A DNA stretch of 14,590 nt from Dehalococcoidia bacterium (GCA_011192055.1 DUES01000172.1:7726-22315), one strand, 5' to 3'; positions 1-7,269 are shown, counted from the first letter of the stretch. Program-made: numbers and translations. Notes: generated by a model not told the origin, from the sequence alone.

Positions 1-3
1 CCT

Positions 4-43
4 GCGTGGCATTGCTGCAAAGAAGTGATGCCACGCTTTATTT
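4..43 (+). terminator. Rho-independent terminator of an upstream gene
   Basis: A perfect 9-bp inverted repeat (GCGTGGCAT at 4-12, ATGCCACGC at 28-36) encloses a 15-nt loop and is followed at once by TTTATTT (37-43). Stem and T-rich tail together look like an intrinsic terminator read on the plus strand. The gene it would end lies left of the window. The reverse strand has no comparable T-run. Confidence 0.6.
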
Positions 44-71
44 CATTACCAAATCTGCCGGGTGACGGGTC

Positions 72-251
72 TAACAGGTTGCTGAAAAAGGGGAGTCCAG
101 AGGGAGCGCCCCTCAGAAGGAGCGGTGCCCCTTTGGCAGGGGTCTGGGGGTGTCCCCCAGATACAGTCTTTCCCCCTTTCGGTGGAAGGCTCCTTCCTGG
201 ACAGGAAGGGGGGCAGGGGGATGGTTGAAAGAGTTTTTCATCATTCTGCTA
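72..251. mobile_element. MITE-like non-coding element with imperfect terminal inverted repeats
   Basis: The ends are imperfect inverted repeats. The left end (72-89, TAACAGGTTGCTGAAAAA) and the reverse complement of the right end (234-251, TAGCAGAATGATGAAAAA) match at 14 of 18 positions, and both termini carry TA. The interior is a run of G/C-rich hairpins: 100-114 (GAGGG/CCCTC), 128-142 (CCCCT/AGGGG), 143-161 (perfect 8-bp TCTGGGGG/CCCCCAGA around TGT) and 192-209 (CCTTCCT/AGGAAGG around GGAC). An open frame at 25-228 crosses it, but its composition is low-complexity, no ribosome site precedes it and it looks like no known protein, so I treat it as non-coding. The element is probably a miniature transposable element or a dispersed palindromic repeat. 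No transposase is present, and a longer target duplication cannot be confirmed from one copy. Confidence 0.5.
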
Positions 252-289
252 AGTAATTCCAGTTAACCGGCAATAAGCAACAAGTACTA

Positions 290-319
290 TTGACTTCAAT
301 ACAGCAATGTATATATTAT
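290..319 (+). promoter_or_regulatory. Candidate sigma70-type promoter for the metalloprotease gene
   Basis: TTGACT (290-295, 5/6 match to the -35 consensus) is followed by an AT-rich tract offering TATATT at 312-317 (16-bp spacer) or TATTAT at 314-319 (18-bp spacer). The protease ribosome binding site begins at 349, so the leader would be short. The AT-rich block contrasts with the G/C-rich element just upstream. Positions and spacing are seen; promoter function is inferred. Confidence 0.5.
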
Positions 320-362
320 ATTAATTTATATTATGCCGTAATTTCAGTAGGAGGTGGTGAGA

Positions 363-1157
363 ATGAAAAGAGTTGCTTTTTCAATTCTATTGGTTGCGGC
401 CTTGCTGCTGGGTCTGGTGGGAACAGCCCTTGCTGCACCGCCGGATGACCACCCGGGGAAGGGACCGCCTGTATTTGAAAAATCCGTATTTATCCATTAT
501 CCGAAGGAGTTTGCCCCCGGTAAACCCGACGGAACGCCAGGTGTGGGCCCTGCCAAAAAGACAAAGGACACGGAGCTGTATTCCTACAGCAAGACCCACT
601 GGCCGGACAGCGTAGTACTTAACGGGGGAATTACATACTGCTACAATCCTGCCAATGAACCGGGTGACTTTGAAGCAGCCATAATAGCCTCGTTCGATGC
701 CTGGGAAGAAGACCCCGGGTCCTACGTAGACTTTGAACATATGGGTGGCACAGAGGAGGTTCCCGGACTGGATGTCCCGCAGCCCGACGGTCAGAATATC
801 GTCGGTTGGGCAGACCTGAGTGATGATTACCCGAACGCGATTGGTATTACTATTATATGGTCCTACCGCTCAAGGAGCGAGAAGATTATCGTCGACTGTG
901 ACACAGTCCTTAACAGTAATAGTTATTATGCCTGGACTGCGTCGGACGGTCAGCAACTACCGGATACCGGGGCTTATGACGTTGATGTCCAGAATATCAT
1001 GACCCATGAAGCAGGTCACTGGCTGATGCTGAATGACATGTATTATGATGCCGCCAGCGAACAGACCATGTATGGGTACGCTTCGGATGCAGAACTGAAG
1101 AAACGTAGCCTGGAGGATGGCGACCTGGCTGGTGTACGCAGGATATACGGGGAATAG
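363..1157 (+). CDS. Secreted matrixin-like zinc metalloprotease (M10-type)
   Basis: A predicted exported metalloprotease of 264 residues. I start it at ATG 363 because AGGAGGTG (349-356) sits 6 nt upstream; in-frame GTG codons at 354 and 357 overlap that ribosome site. Residues 1-24 form a signal peptide with a Lys-Arg n-region, a Leu/Val/Ala core and an ALA cleavage site before APP. A Pro/Gly-rich stretch follows. The catalytic part has a matrixin look: NIVGWADL near 145-152, an acidic DCD at 178-180 where matrixins bind structural metal, HEAGH at 215-219 with Glu216 as the general base, a candidate Met-turn TMYGY at 235-239, and a closing EDGDLAGVRRIYG like the usual matrixin end. The third zinc position is Asp225 rather than His, and the usual Gly before it is Met. 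No propeptide cysteine switch is evident. The gene stands alone between hairpins. Its substrate is unknown. Confidence 0.8.
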   Translation: MKRVAFSILLVAALLLGLVGTALAAPPDDHPGKGPPVFEKSVFIHYPKEFAPGKPDGTPGVGPAKKTKDTELYSYSKTHWPDSVVLNGGITYCYNPANEPGDFEAAIIASFDAWEEDPGSYVDFEHMGGTEEVPGLDVPQPDGQNIVGWADLSDDYPNAIGITIIWSYRSRSEKIIVDCDTVLNSNSYYAWTASDGQQLPDTGAYDVDVQNIMTHEAGHWLMLNDMYYDAASEQTMYGYASDAELKKRSLEDGDLAGVRRIYGE

Positions 1158-1180
1158 GTAACACATTACTATAGAGAAAT

Positions 1181-1210
1181 AGAGGACTGGCATTTGCCGG
1201 CCCTCTTCTT
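1181..1210. terminator. Probable bidirectional terminator between the protease gene and def
   Basis: AGAGG-A-CTGGC (1181-1191) pairs with GCCGG-C-CCTCT (1196-1206) around the loop ATTT, with one A/C mismatch and one G-T wobble. TTCTT follows on the plus strand, and an A/T-rich stretch follows in the other direction. It lies between the stops of two convergent genes (1157 and 1233), which suits a shared terminator. Confidence 0.6.
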
Positions 1211-1232
1211 ATTCCTGTTCTGTTGGAAACGG

Positions 1233-1724
1233 TTACAATAGTTCTGTAGGTTGGGGCAGTTCCACTTTGCGAAGCTCGTCGAGGCTGTCCAGGTAGTCGA
1301 TGTAAAGCACCCCGTTAAGATGGTCTATCTCGTGTTCGAGTGCCTCAGCGAGCAGTCCATCGCTCCTGACACGATATTCTTTACCGTTCCGGTCGGTGGC
1401 CCGTACACTGACCTTCTCGGAGCGCTGTATATCACCGACGTATCCCGGAATGCTGAGACAACCTTCGGTGACTGTGCGGGTACCCGTCCGGCGCATGATC
1501 TGAGGATTGATAAGGATATACTCTTCATCTTCGGATAGCTGGATGATGGCCAGTCGCAGTGACACGCCTACCTGCGGCGCTGCCAGACCGGCGCCGGATG
1601 CCGCCCTGTTTGTCTCCAGCATGTCATCTATCAGTTTCTGTATGGAATTATCGATAGTCTTGACCCGTTTTGCTTTCTGCCTCAGAATCGAGTCATTCAG
1701 AAGTCGGATTGGTATAACCGCCAT
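1233..1724 (-). CDS. def: Peptide deformylase
   Basis: Removes the N-terminal formyl group from nascent proteins at the ribosome exit, using an active-site metal (usually Fe2+). The 163-residue length is normal. All three family motifs are present: GAGLAAPQ at 44-51, EGCLS at 87-91 with metal-ligand Cys89, and HEIDH at 131-135 with ligands His131 and His135 and catalytic Glu132. ATG 1724 gives the expected start, MAVIPIRLL. An AGGGGG at 1740-1735 lies about 10 nt upstream. It is the last gene of the minus-strand run, 66 bp after priA; priA-def adjacency is common in bacteria. No promoter of its own is obvious, so it is probably co-transcribed and ended by the hairpin at 1181-1210. Confidence 0.96.
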   Translation of the reverse strand: MAVIPIRLLNDSILRQKAKRVKTIDNSIQKLIDDMLETNRAASGAGLAAPQVGVSLRLAIIQLSEDEEYILINPQIMRRTGTRTVTEGCLSIPGYVGDIQRSEKVSVRATDRNGKEYRVRSDGLLAEALEHEIDHLNGVLYIDYLDSLDELRKVELPQPTELL

Positions 1725-1790
1725 TTGTGCTGTACCCCCTGTGCAAACAAGGTGACGAACTCTGTTTCTAATCTAATTCTACCATAATAC

Positions 1791-4220
1791 TTACAGCCCT
1801 ACAGGGTCAATATCCACTGTCCAGCCCTGTGGAAATAGTACCTGTTCCAGGAAAGCGGACAAGTCCCAGCCGCGGAGAATTATCTGCCAGCGGTACCGCC
1901 CTCGCAGTCGGTGAACGAAGGCCGGTGCCGGACCGACCATGCTGAGGTCGGCTATTCCCCTTGCGTCCCTCTCCTCGATGATGAGCCGCTGCATTTTCTC
2001 AGCCTCTCGCTGGCAGGCCACGTCATTTGTATGGGTGAAGGTCAGGCTGGCAAGCTGTGAAAAGGGCGGGTTCCGGAGCTGCCTGCGGTAGGAAATCTCC
2101 TTTTCGTAGAAGCTGCCGTAATCATGGCTGGCGGCGGCCCGGACAGCGTAGTGTTCCGGTGAATAGGTCTGGACGATAACCTGCCCCGGTGCGGCGCCCC
2201 GTCCGGCACGTCCCGCTACCTGGCATATCAACTGGAACGCCCGCTCTCCGGCACGAAAGTCGGGGAGGTTGAGACCGGTATCGGCATTAATAACGCCTAC
2301 CAGGGTGACAAGCGGTAAATCTAGACCCTTGGCGACCATCTGGGTACCGATAAGGATATCTGCTTCGTGGTTACGGAACCTGTCCAGTATTTCACGGTGG
2401 GAATTTCTTCCACGGGTAACATCGCTGTCCCAGCGTAACAGTCTTGCATCAGGAAAGGCCAGACCGACTTCTTTCTCCAGTTTCTGCGTTCCCAGGCCGA
2501 GGAATTTGATACGCTGACTGCCACAGCGCGGGCAGTTCCGGGGGACCTGTGCCTGCCGGTTACACTGGTGACAGACCAGCATATCATCGGTCAGGTGATA
2601 GCTGAGAGGTACTTCGCAACGCCGGCAGCTCAGGACATAACCACAGGTACGACACTGGATTGACGTAGCTCCGCCCCTGCGGTTGAGGAACAGGATGGCC
2701 TGTTCCTTATTCTCCAGGACCTGCTTCAGACCTTCGGACAGAGCGCCGCTGAAAATACTGCGGTTGCCCGATTTCAGTTCTTCCCTGAGGTCAATCACTT
2801 CGACCCGGGGCAGGTTAGCGTCTCCGCCGTGATTGATACGCTCGGGGAGCCGGAGCAGGTGGTAACTGCCCTGCCGGGTATGGTAAAACATCTCAACGTC
2901 CGGTGTGGCACTGCCCAGGACAATGACCGCTCCGGTGAGCTCCGCCAGCCTGATGGCTGCATCACGCGTATGGTAGCGCGGCGATTGTTCCTGCTGCTTG
3001 TAGGTCCACTCGTGCTCTTCGTCGACAACAATAAGACCGATGTCCGGCTGCGGCGCAAATGTGGCACTCCGCGGCCCGATGACAACATCGAATTCACCAT
3101 TCCTTATCGCCTGCCACTCGTCATACTGCTCACCAAGAGAAAGGTGGCTGTGGAGCACGGCAACCCGACCTGGAAAGCGTGCGGAAAACCGTTCTATTGT
3201 CTGTGGGGTAAGGGCAATCTCCGGGACAAGGACGATACCCCGTTTGCCTTTCCTGACTGTTTCTGCCAGGGCTTGCAGGTAGACCTCCGTCTTGCCGCTG
3301 CCGGTTACGCCGTGAAGCAGGAAGACCGGTGGGGAATTGTGGGTTGTTTTCATGAGCGCAGATCTTATTGCACGGAAGGCCGTTTCCTGGGCAGGTGTCA
3401 GGTGCAGCGGGTGTGGCGGAGCATTTCCGCCATCAGTCACCGGCTGACGCCTCACATCCATCATCTCGATTGTAACCAGTCCCTTTTTCACAAGGGCTTC
3501 GGCTATGGCCCGGCTCGAATCAAGCTGTTGTCTGATTTCCGGTAACGGGACGGGTGCAGATTTGCCGGCAAGAAAGGAAAGCATGTCCGCCTGTTTTCCG
3601 GCTCTTCGTTTTGCCAGGGCTGCTGCCTGCTCCCCGGCTTCAGCAGGCGGTATATTCAGGCGTAAACAGGGCACCTGCTTCGGTCTAACCCTGACTTTTT
3701 CCAGCTCGTAGCTTCTGGTGACCAGGCCCTGTCCGGCGAGCCTGGAAACCTCTGTCTGTGCATTTTTTTTACCGAGAACCTTTTCAATCTGGCGGAGACT
3801 GGCTCTGCCATGCCGGTCCAGTAGCTGAAGGATGTTTCTCTGCGGTTGAGAGAGGTCATCCGGGTTGTATTCCTGTCCGGTCAGGGTGATATACGTAAGT
3901 GCTTTTCGTTCAAAACCGGGCGGCAGCATCAGCGCAACGGCGTCGAACAGAGGTGACAGGTAATAATCACTTATCCACCGTGCGAGCAGGATATGTTCCG
4001 CAGATACCAGGGGACACGGGTCGATGACATCGATGATTTCCCGGGTTTCTTCTACGGCAGGGTAGTCGGTCAGCTCGAGTACAATACCTTGGAGTATCCG
4101 GCTGCCAAAGGGGACGAGAACGGCATGTCCTGCTTTGATGTCGAGTCCCGGCGGGACGCCATAGCTGAACGTCCGGCGCTGTGCTACCGGCGAGTTAACA
4201 CTAACCTCAGCATACCTCAT
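1791..4220 (-). CDS. priA: Primosomal protein N' (replication restart helicase PriA)
   Basis: A 3'-5' DNA helicase that binds abandoned replication forks and reloads the replisome outside the origin. The 809 residues are complete. The N-terminal DNA-binding part includes the AGHAVLVPFGS segment (30-40). A winged-helix-like region lies around 125-170. The helicase core has Walker A GVTGSGKT (304-311), DEEH (400-403), GSATPD (436-441) and, in the second lobe, GTQMVAKGLD (625-634) and QVAGRAGRG (667-675). The zinc-binding insert has all eight cysteines in CxxC pairs (523/526, 532/535, 550/553, 563/566), so both zinc sites look intact. ATG 4220 gives the typical PriA opening. It sits 44 bp after rplS and 66 bp before def in the same run. 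A long plus-strand open frame inside it (2829-3545) is a shadow. Confidence 0.97.
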   Translation of the reverse strand: MRYAEVSVNSPVAQRRTFSYGVPPGLDIKAGHAVLVPFGSRILQGIVLELTDYPAVEETREIIDVIDPCPLVSAEHILLARWISDYYLSPLFDAVALMLPPGFERKALTYITLTGQEYNPDDLSQPQRNILQLLDRHGRASLRQIEKVLGKKNAQTEVSRLAGQGLVTRSYELEKVRVRPKQVPCLRLNIPPAEAGEQAAALAKRRAGKQADMLSFLAGKSAPVPLPEIRQQLDSSRAIAEALVKKGLVTIEMMDVRRQPVTDGGNAPPHPLHLTPAQETAFRAIRSALMKTTHNSPPVFLLHGVTGSGKTEVYLQALAETVRKGKRGIVLVPEIALTPQTIERFSARFPGRVAVLHSHLSLGEQYDEWQAIRNGEFDVVIGPRSATFAPQPDIGLIVVDEEHEWTYKQQEQSPRYHTRDAAIRLAELTGAVIVLGSATPDVEMFYHTRQGSYHLLRLPERINHGGDANLPRVEVIDLREELKSGNRSIFSGALSEGLKQVLENKEQAILFLNRRGGATSIQCRTCGYVLSCRRCEVPLSYHLTDDMLVCHQCNRQAQVPRNCPRCGSQRIKFLGLGTQKLEKEVGLAFPDARLLRWDSDVTRGRNSHREILDRFRNHEADILIGTQMVAKGLDLPLVTLVGVINADTGLNLPDFRAGERAFQLICQVAGRAGRGAAPGQVIVQTYSPEHYAVRAAASHDYGSFYEKEISYRRQLRNPPFSQLASLTFTHTNDVACQREAEKMQRLIIEERDARGIADLSMVGPAPAFVHRLRGRYRWQIILRGWDLSAFLEQVLFPQGWTVDIDPVGL

Positions 4221-4264
4221 GCTGTACCCTGTGTGAGAAGCAGATTTCGTCCGGAGACAAGACC

Positions 4265-4633
4265 TTAGTTCTTGTTCTGGGTGGGTCCCTTGGCGGTTCT
4301 CTTCTCCTTGATGCGTGCTTTCTTGGCGCTGAGTCCGCGCAGGTAATACAGTTTTGCCCGGCGTACTTTGCCATGCCGCGTTACCTCCACCTTTTCAACA
4401 AGTGGAGAATGGAGAGGGAAGGTGCGCTCGACACCTACTCCGTAAGCAACCCGCCTGACCGTGAAGCTGGAGCCAGGCCCGCTGTTGCGGATCCTGATTA
4501 CGACTCCCTGGTAGACCTGGATTCTCTCTTTGTCTCCTTCGACGACCCTGGTGCTGACTTTAACGGTATCACCCGGGGCCAGCGTGGGAATATTGGGGTT
4601 AGATTTGACATCAACTAGCGTGCTAGCATCCAT
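4265..4633 (-). CDS. rplS: Large-subunit ribosomal protein bL19
   Basis: A structural protein of the 50S subunit, located at the interface with 30S. The 122 residues carry the bL19 pattern: [18 protein letters not shown] near 21-38, the [14 protein letters not shown] strand pair at 39-52, FTVRR then GVGVERTFP at 65-73, and the basic [10 protein letters not shown] near the C-terminus followed by a Lys/Arg-rich tail. ATG 4633 is preceded by CAGGAGT about 8 nt upstream. Only 17 bp separate it from trmD, and the ribosome site lies in that gap, so the two are surely one transcript. The trmD-rplS pairing is very widely conserved. Confidence 0.97.
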   Translation of the reverse strand: MDASTLVDVKSNPNIPTLAPGDTVKVSTRVVEGDKERIQVYQGVVIRIRNSGPGSSFTVRRVAYGVGVERTFPLHSPLVEKVEVTRHGKVRRAKLYYLRGLSAKKARIKEKRTAKGPTQNKN

Positions 4634-4650
4634 TTTCCAGACTCCTGTAT

Positions 4651-5397
4651 CTAGTGAGCTTGCCTCAACTTTTCTATTAGGTCTTTATCCCTTGCATGAA
4701 GCACTGCCTGGTCAAGCAACTCCGGCCGGCGCTCCAGTGTTCTTATTATAGACTGTTCATGACGCCATTCGGCAATACGGACATGGTCTCCGGAAAGCAG
4801 TATTTCCGGCACCGACCAGTCGCGGAATACCGGTGGACGTGTATAGTGCGGGTATTCAAGCAGTCCCGTGGTGTGGGAATCATCCTGCGGTGATTCTTCC
4901 GAACCCAGGACGCCGGGCAACAGACGGACCACCCCGTCCACTACCACCATGGCTGCCAGTTCGCCGCCGCCGATAACGTAGTCGCCGATGCTTATCTCAT
5001 CGGTTACCAGGTGTTTGCGGACCCTCTCGTCCACTCCCTCGTAACGACCGCATATCAGTATCAAACGGGGAGTATCGGAAAGTTTTTGGGCTACTTGCTG
5101 GGAGAAGAGACGTCCCTGCGGTGTCAGCAATACCACCGGGGTTTCCTCTTTTTCCTGTTCAGACCAGTCGGTCCGTAACGTCTCTACTGCCTCGAAGACA
5201 GGTTCGGGTTTAAGTACCATGCCCGCGCCGCCACCGTACGGGTAATCATCAACGGTGCGGTGCCGGTCGTGCGTATAGTCCCGGAAATTGTGCAGGCCTA
5301 TCCTGACAAGCCCGCGTGAAACCGCGCGCTGAAACAGCCCGGTGCTGAACGGGCTCTGAAACATCTCAGGAAATAGTGTCAGAATATCAATCTGCAT
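4651..5397 (-). CDS. trmD: tRNA (guanine-N1-)-methyltransferase (m1G37)
   Basis: Uses S-adenosylmethionine to methylate G37 next to the anticodon, which prevents +1 frameshifting. The 248 residues match the family throughout: [13 protein letters not shown] at the N-terminus, [14 protein letters not shown] at 53-66, the trefoil-knot cofactor loops [13 protein letters not shown] (114-126) and [15 protein letters not shown] (136-150), then the SEES segment (166-169) and EYPHYTRPP (181-189) in the tRNA-binding half. It is the first gene of the minus-strand run. The frequent upstream partners rpsP and rimM are absent, and mraZ is divergent instead, so transcription probably starts in the 5398-5739 gap. 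The ribosome site before ATG 5397 is weak (AGAGAG about 10 nt upstream). Confidence 0.97.
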   Translation of the reverse strand: MQIDILTLFPEMFQSPFSTGLFQRAVSRGLVRIGLHNFRDYTHDRHRTVDDYPYGGGAGMVLKPEPVFEAVETLRTDWSEQEKEETPVVLLTPQGRLFSQQVAQKLSDTPRLILICGRYEGVDERVRKHLVTDEISIGDYVIGGGELAAMVVVDGVVRLLPGVLGSEESPQDDSHTTGLLEYPHYTRPPVFRDWSVPEILLSGDHVRIAEWRHEQSIIRTLERRPELLDQAVLHARDKDLIEKLRQAH

Positions 5398-5507
5398 ACT
5401 TTAATAACTCTCTTATTGCGCGTACTCCTGCGTATCTGCGAAGGGCACGAACTCACTGCAAGAGTGATTTCATTCGGAGTTTAACGCAGAAGGGCATACA
5501 ACACAAT

Positions 5508-5516
5508 ATTGTAGCA
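5508..5516 (-). promoter_or_regulatory. Candidate extended -10 promoter for the trmD-rplS-priA-def run
   Basis: Read on the minus strand, TGCTACAAT is an extended -10 element (TGN plus TACAAT, 5/6 match to TATAAT). No good -35 hexamer lies 16-18 bp upstream, which extended -10 promoters can tolerate. It would give a leader of roughly 100 nt before ATG 5397. This is the best candidate in the gap, not a firm call. Confidence 0.35.
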
Positions 5517-5604
5517 CAGATGACGTTCGTAAAGGAAATGGGGGAACCAGCTACGGTAGCAGGGTACTTTTGTCCAGATATAACCCAAATCTGCATAAAG
5601 GGTC

Positions 5605-5633
5605 TTGACAAATGACACGTCGTGTGGCAAAAT
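5605..5633 (+). promoter_or_regulatory. Sigma70-type promoter of mraZ-rsmH-ftsA-ftsZ
   Basis: A perfect -35 TTGACA (5605-5610), a 17-bp spacer and CAAAAT (5628-5633, 4/6 to TATAAT). Transcription would begin near 5640 and leave about 100 nt of leader before mraZ. The -10 element is embedded in the periodic box array, as expected for a repressed promoter. Confidence 0.65.
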
Positions 5634-5667
5634 GTCATGAATTGGTGAAGTTTGGGGAATAATGTCA
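5613..5667 (+). promoter_or_regulatory. Candidate MraZ operator: six TG boxes at 10-bp spacing
   Basis: Five-base boxes starting with TG recur at exactly 10-bp steps: TGACA (5613), TGTGG (5623), TGTCA (5633), TGGTG (5643), TGGGG (5653) and TGTCA (5663), each separated by 5 bp. The MraZ operator described in E. coli is a set of TGGG-type direct repeats with 5-bp spacers. Only the boxes at 5643 and 5653 fit that core closely; the others are degenerate. The array begins in the -35/-10 spacer and runs past the likely start site, directly upstream of mraZ, so autorepression is the natural reading. Confidence 0.5.
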
Positions 5668-5675
5668 ATATCAGC

Positions 5676-5727
5676 CAGGACAATTTGCGGCAGTGGCCGG
5701 GGTCCTGTGACCGTCCATTGAGACGGT
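5676..5727 (+). promoter_or_regulatory. Two stem-loops in the mraZ leader, next to its ribosome site
   Basis: The first stem pairs CAGGAC (5676-5681) with GTCCTG (5702-5707), with an inner CGGC/GCCG (5688-5691, 5696-5699). The second pairs ACCGTC (5710-5715) with GACGGT (5722-5727) around CATTGA. The second stem ends one base before AGAGGT (5728-5733), the mraZ ribosome site, so folding could affect translation. Neither stem has a T-run, so they are unlikely to be terminators. It resembles no riboswitch class I can name. Confidence 0.35.
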
Positions 5728-5739
5728 AGAGGTACCTGT

Positions 5740-6165
5740 ATGTTTCTTGGCGAATTTGAATACAAAATTGATGAAAAGGGAAGGGTTCCTCTTCCACCCC
5801 GGTTCCGAAGAGAACTGGTGGATGGAGTGGTACTGGCGCCCGGACTCGATAAGTGCATTGCCGGCTACGGCCTTGAGGGGTGGGCTCAGCAGGCACAGGA
5901 GATTACGTCTGCTCCTGTTGCGCCCAGTAAACTCAGGAGGCTGAGAAGGGCAATGTTTGCTTCTGCTAATAACCTGACCCTCGATGGCCAGGGTAGAGTT
6001 GCTTTACCGCTTGCATTGCGACAGTTTGCGCAGATTGGTGATGAACTGGTCGTCGTTGGTCTTTATACCTACTTTGAATTATGGAACAAGGAAATGTGGG
6101 AGACTGAGAAGACTCTCGGTCAGGAGCAGGCCTGGCAGATTATGGAAGGTCAGGAGCAACGTTGA
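5740..6165 (+). CDS. mraZ: Transcriptional regulator / division-cluster protein MraZ
   Basis: A DNA-binding protein that forms rings and represses its own division operon by wrapping promoter repeats. The 141 residues hold two SpoVT/AbrB-type half-domains, each with the family DxxGR motif: Asp11-Arg15 (DEKGR) followed by VPLP, and Asp82-Arg86 (DGQGR) followed by VALP. The opening [15 protein letters not shown] is typical. ATG 5740 has AGAGGT 6 nt upstream. It heads the cluster, its stop overlaps the next gene's start, and a matching repeat array lies in its promoter. Length is ordinary. The match to MraZ is clear; the operator assignment is inference. Confidence 0.96.
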   Translation: MFLGEFEYKIDEKGRVPLPPRFRRELVDGVVLAPGLDKCIAGYGLEGWAQQAQEITSAPVAPSKLRRLRRAMFASANNLTLDGQGRVALPLALRQFAQIGDELVVVGLYTYFELWNKEMWETEKTLGQEQAWQIMEGQEQR

Positions 6166-7139
6166 GGAGCCTGAGAGTATTGACACTGACTCACCTGCCG
6201 GTAATGGTGAATGAAGTGGTCCAGGGGCTGGCAGTTAGCCCCGGGGGGCGCTACATTGACTGCACGCTTGGAGGTGGAGGACATGCGGCTGCCATTCTGG
6301 AGCACAACTCCCCGGGAGGACAGCTACTCGGTCTGGACGCTGACCCTGAGGCAGTGAGTATTGCCCGTGACAATCTGCAGGGCTACCTGGAATCTGTCCT
6401 GGCAGTCAATGAGAATTTTACTAATCTACGCTCCGTATGCGATGAATATGACTTCTATCCGGTACACGGAATTCTTTTTGACCTCGGGCTATCCTCATTT
6501 CAGCTGGCCAGCGATACCAGAGGATTCAGTTTTCAGCGTGAATCAATGCTGGATATGCGTTTCAGTCCCGAACAGGAAGTAACTGCCGGAGATATTGTAA
6601 ATTCATACCCCGAGGGCGAACTTGCCAGACTGCTGTGGATCTGCGGTGAAGAACCCCGCAGTAACCGGATAGCACACTACATTGTCGAAGAGCGGCCTGT
6701 CCGGACGACACTTCAGCTCGCCCGGATAGTTGAGATGGCTGTCGGTGGCAGAAAAGGCAGGACTCACCCGGCTACAAGGACGTTCCAGGCATTACGGATT
6801 GCCGTTAACCATGAACTGCAGAACCTGGAGGAGACGTTACGGCAGACTATCGGTCTCCTGGGGTTTGAAGGAAGGCTGGTGGTAATCAGCTACCATTCAC
6901 TCGAGGACCGTATTGTCAAGCAGTTCATGCGAAGGGAGTCACAGGACTGTATCTGTCCGCCCGGTGTGCCGCAGTGTGTCTGCGGGCATTCCGCAAGTTT
7001 GAGGATAATAAATAAAAAAGTAATTAAACCTTCTCAAGAGGAGGTCCGGCTGAATCCGCGCAGTCGGAGCGCAAAGCTGAGGGTTGCCGAGCGTTTGACT
7101 GCACGGGAGGAGATTCAACCTGACCGACCTGGAGAATAA
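6162..7139 (+). CDS. rsmH: 16S rRNA (cytosine1402-N4)-methyltransferase RsmH (MraW)
   Basis: Uses S-adenosylmethionine to methylate N4 of C1402 in the ribosomal P site. Family motifs (numbering from TTG 6162, 325 residues): [10 protein letters not shown] near 10-19, cofactor loop [14 protein letters not shown] (33-46), LGLDADPEA (56-64), [10 protein letters not shown] (106-115) with DTRGFSF (118-124), [17 protein letters not shown] (200-216), [12 protein letters not shown] (242-253), and the C-terminal cysteine cluster [13 protein letters not shown]. The start is uncertain. TTG 6162 overlaps the mraZ stop as TTGA with AGGAG 5 nt upstream. TTG 6180 is a second option with AGGAG about 10 nt upstream and puts His nearer the N-terminus, as in most relatives. 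In ordinary dcw clusters ftsL and murein genes follow; here the next gene is ftsA, 130 bp on. Confidence 0.95.
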   Translation: MRSLRVLTLTHLPVMVNEVVQGLAVSPGGRYIDCTLGGGGHAAAILEHNSPGGQLLGLDADPEAVSIARDNLQGYLESVLAVNENFTNLRSVCDEYDFYPVHGILFDLGLSSFQLASDTRGFSFQRESMLDMRFSPEQEVTAGDIVNSYPEGELARLLWICGEEPRSNRIAHYIVEERPVRTTLQLARIVEMAVGGRKGRTHPATRTFQALRIAVNHELQNLEETLRQTIGLLGFEGRLVVISYHSLEDRIVKQFMRRESQDCICPPGVPQCVCGHSASLRIINKKVIKPSQEEVRLNPRSRSAKLRVAERLTAREEIQPDRPGE

Positions 7140-7169
7140 TGGAAAAATAGCAGGCTTTGGTATATCTGA

Positions 7170-7185
7170 CACGATGAATATCGTG
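7170..7185. repeat. Small perfect inverted repeat in the rsmH-ftsA gap
   Basis: CACGAT (7170-7175) and ATCGTG (7180-7185) flank the loop GAAT. There is no T-run, so it is not a normal terminator. It could be an RNA hairpin or a small operator. The rest of the 130-bp gap shows no convincing promoter (TTGACT at 7207-7212 lacks a partner at usual spacing) and no remnant of ftsL, ftsQ or mur genes that I can recognise. Confidence 0.4.
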
Positions 7186-7269
7186 ACCTGTACTAAAAAG
7201 GGGGCGTTGACTATGTAACAAAAAAGTACCTGTCAGGGACAAAATCCACTTTACGATAAGGAGGGGTGA

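Larger units (their letters stand above)
5398..5739. other. Divergent control region between trmD and mraZ (342 bp, no gene)
   Basis: No convincing coding sequence lies here; open frames at 5376-5615 (+) and 5453-5896 (-) lack ribosome sites and family resemblance. The left third would be the trmD leader. The right two thirds hold the mraZ promoter, a 10-bp-periodic box array and two stem-loops, each listed separately. The octamer GAAGGGCA occurs twice, at 5440-5447 and 5489-5496, in the would-be trmD leader; its meaning is unknown. Confidence 0.7.

Noticed and set aside
25..228. Open frame of 67 codons in the left non-coding region
   Set aside because: It runs through the hairpin-rich repeat, is dominated by Gly/Pro/Leu from G/C runs, lacks a ribosome site and resembles no family.
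2829..3545. Open frame of 238 codons on the plus strand inside priA
   Set aside because: It lies wholly antisense to conserved PriA helicase motifs and its translation has no recognisable domain; a shadow frame.
7207..7245. Possible internal promoter before ftsA (TTGACT at 7207, CAAAAT at 7240)
   Set aside because: The spacing is 27 bp, far outside the workable range, and no better -10 lies at 16-18 bp.
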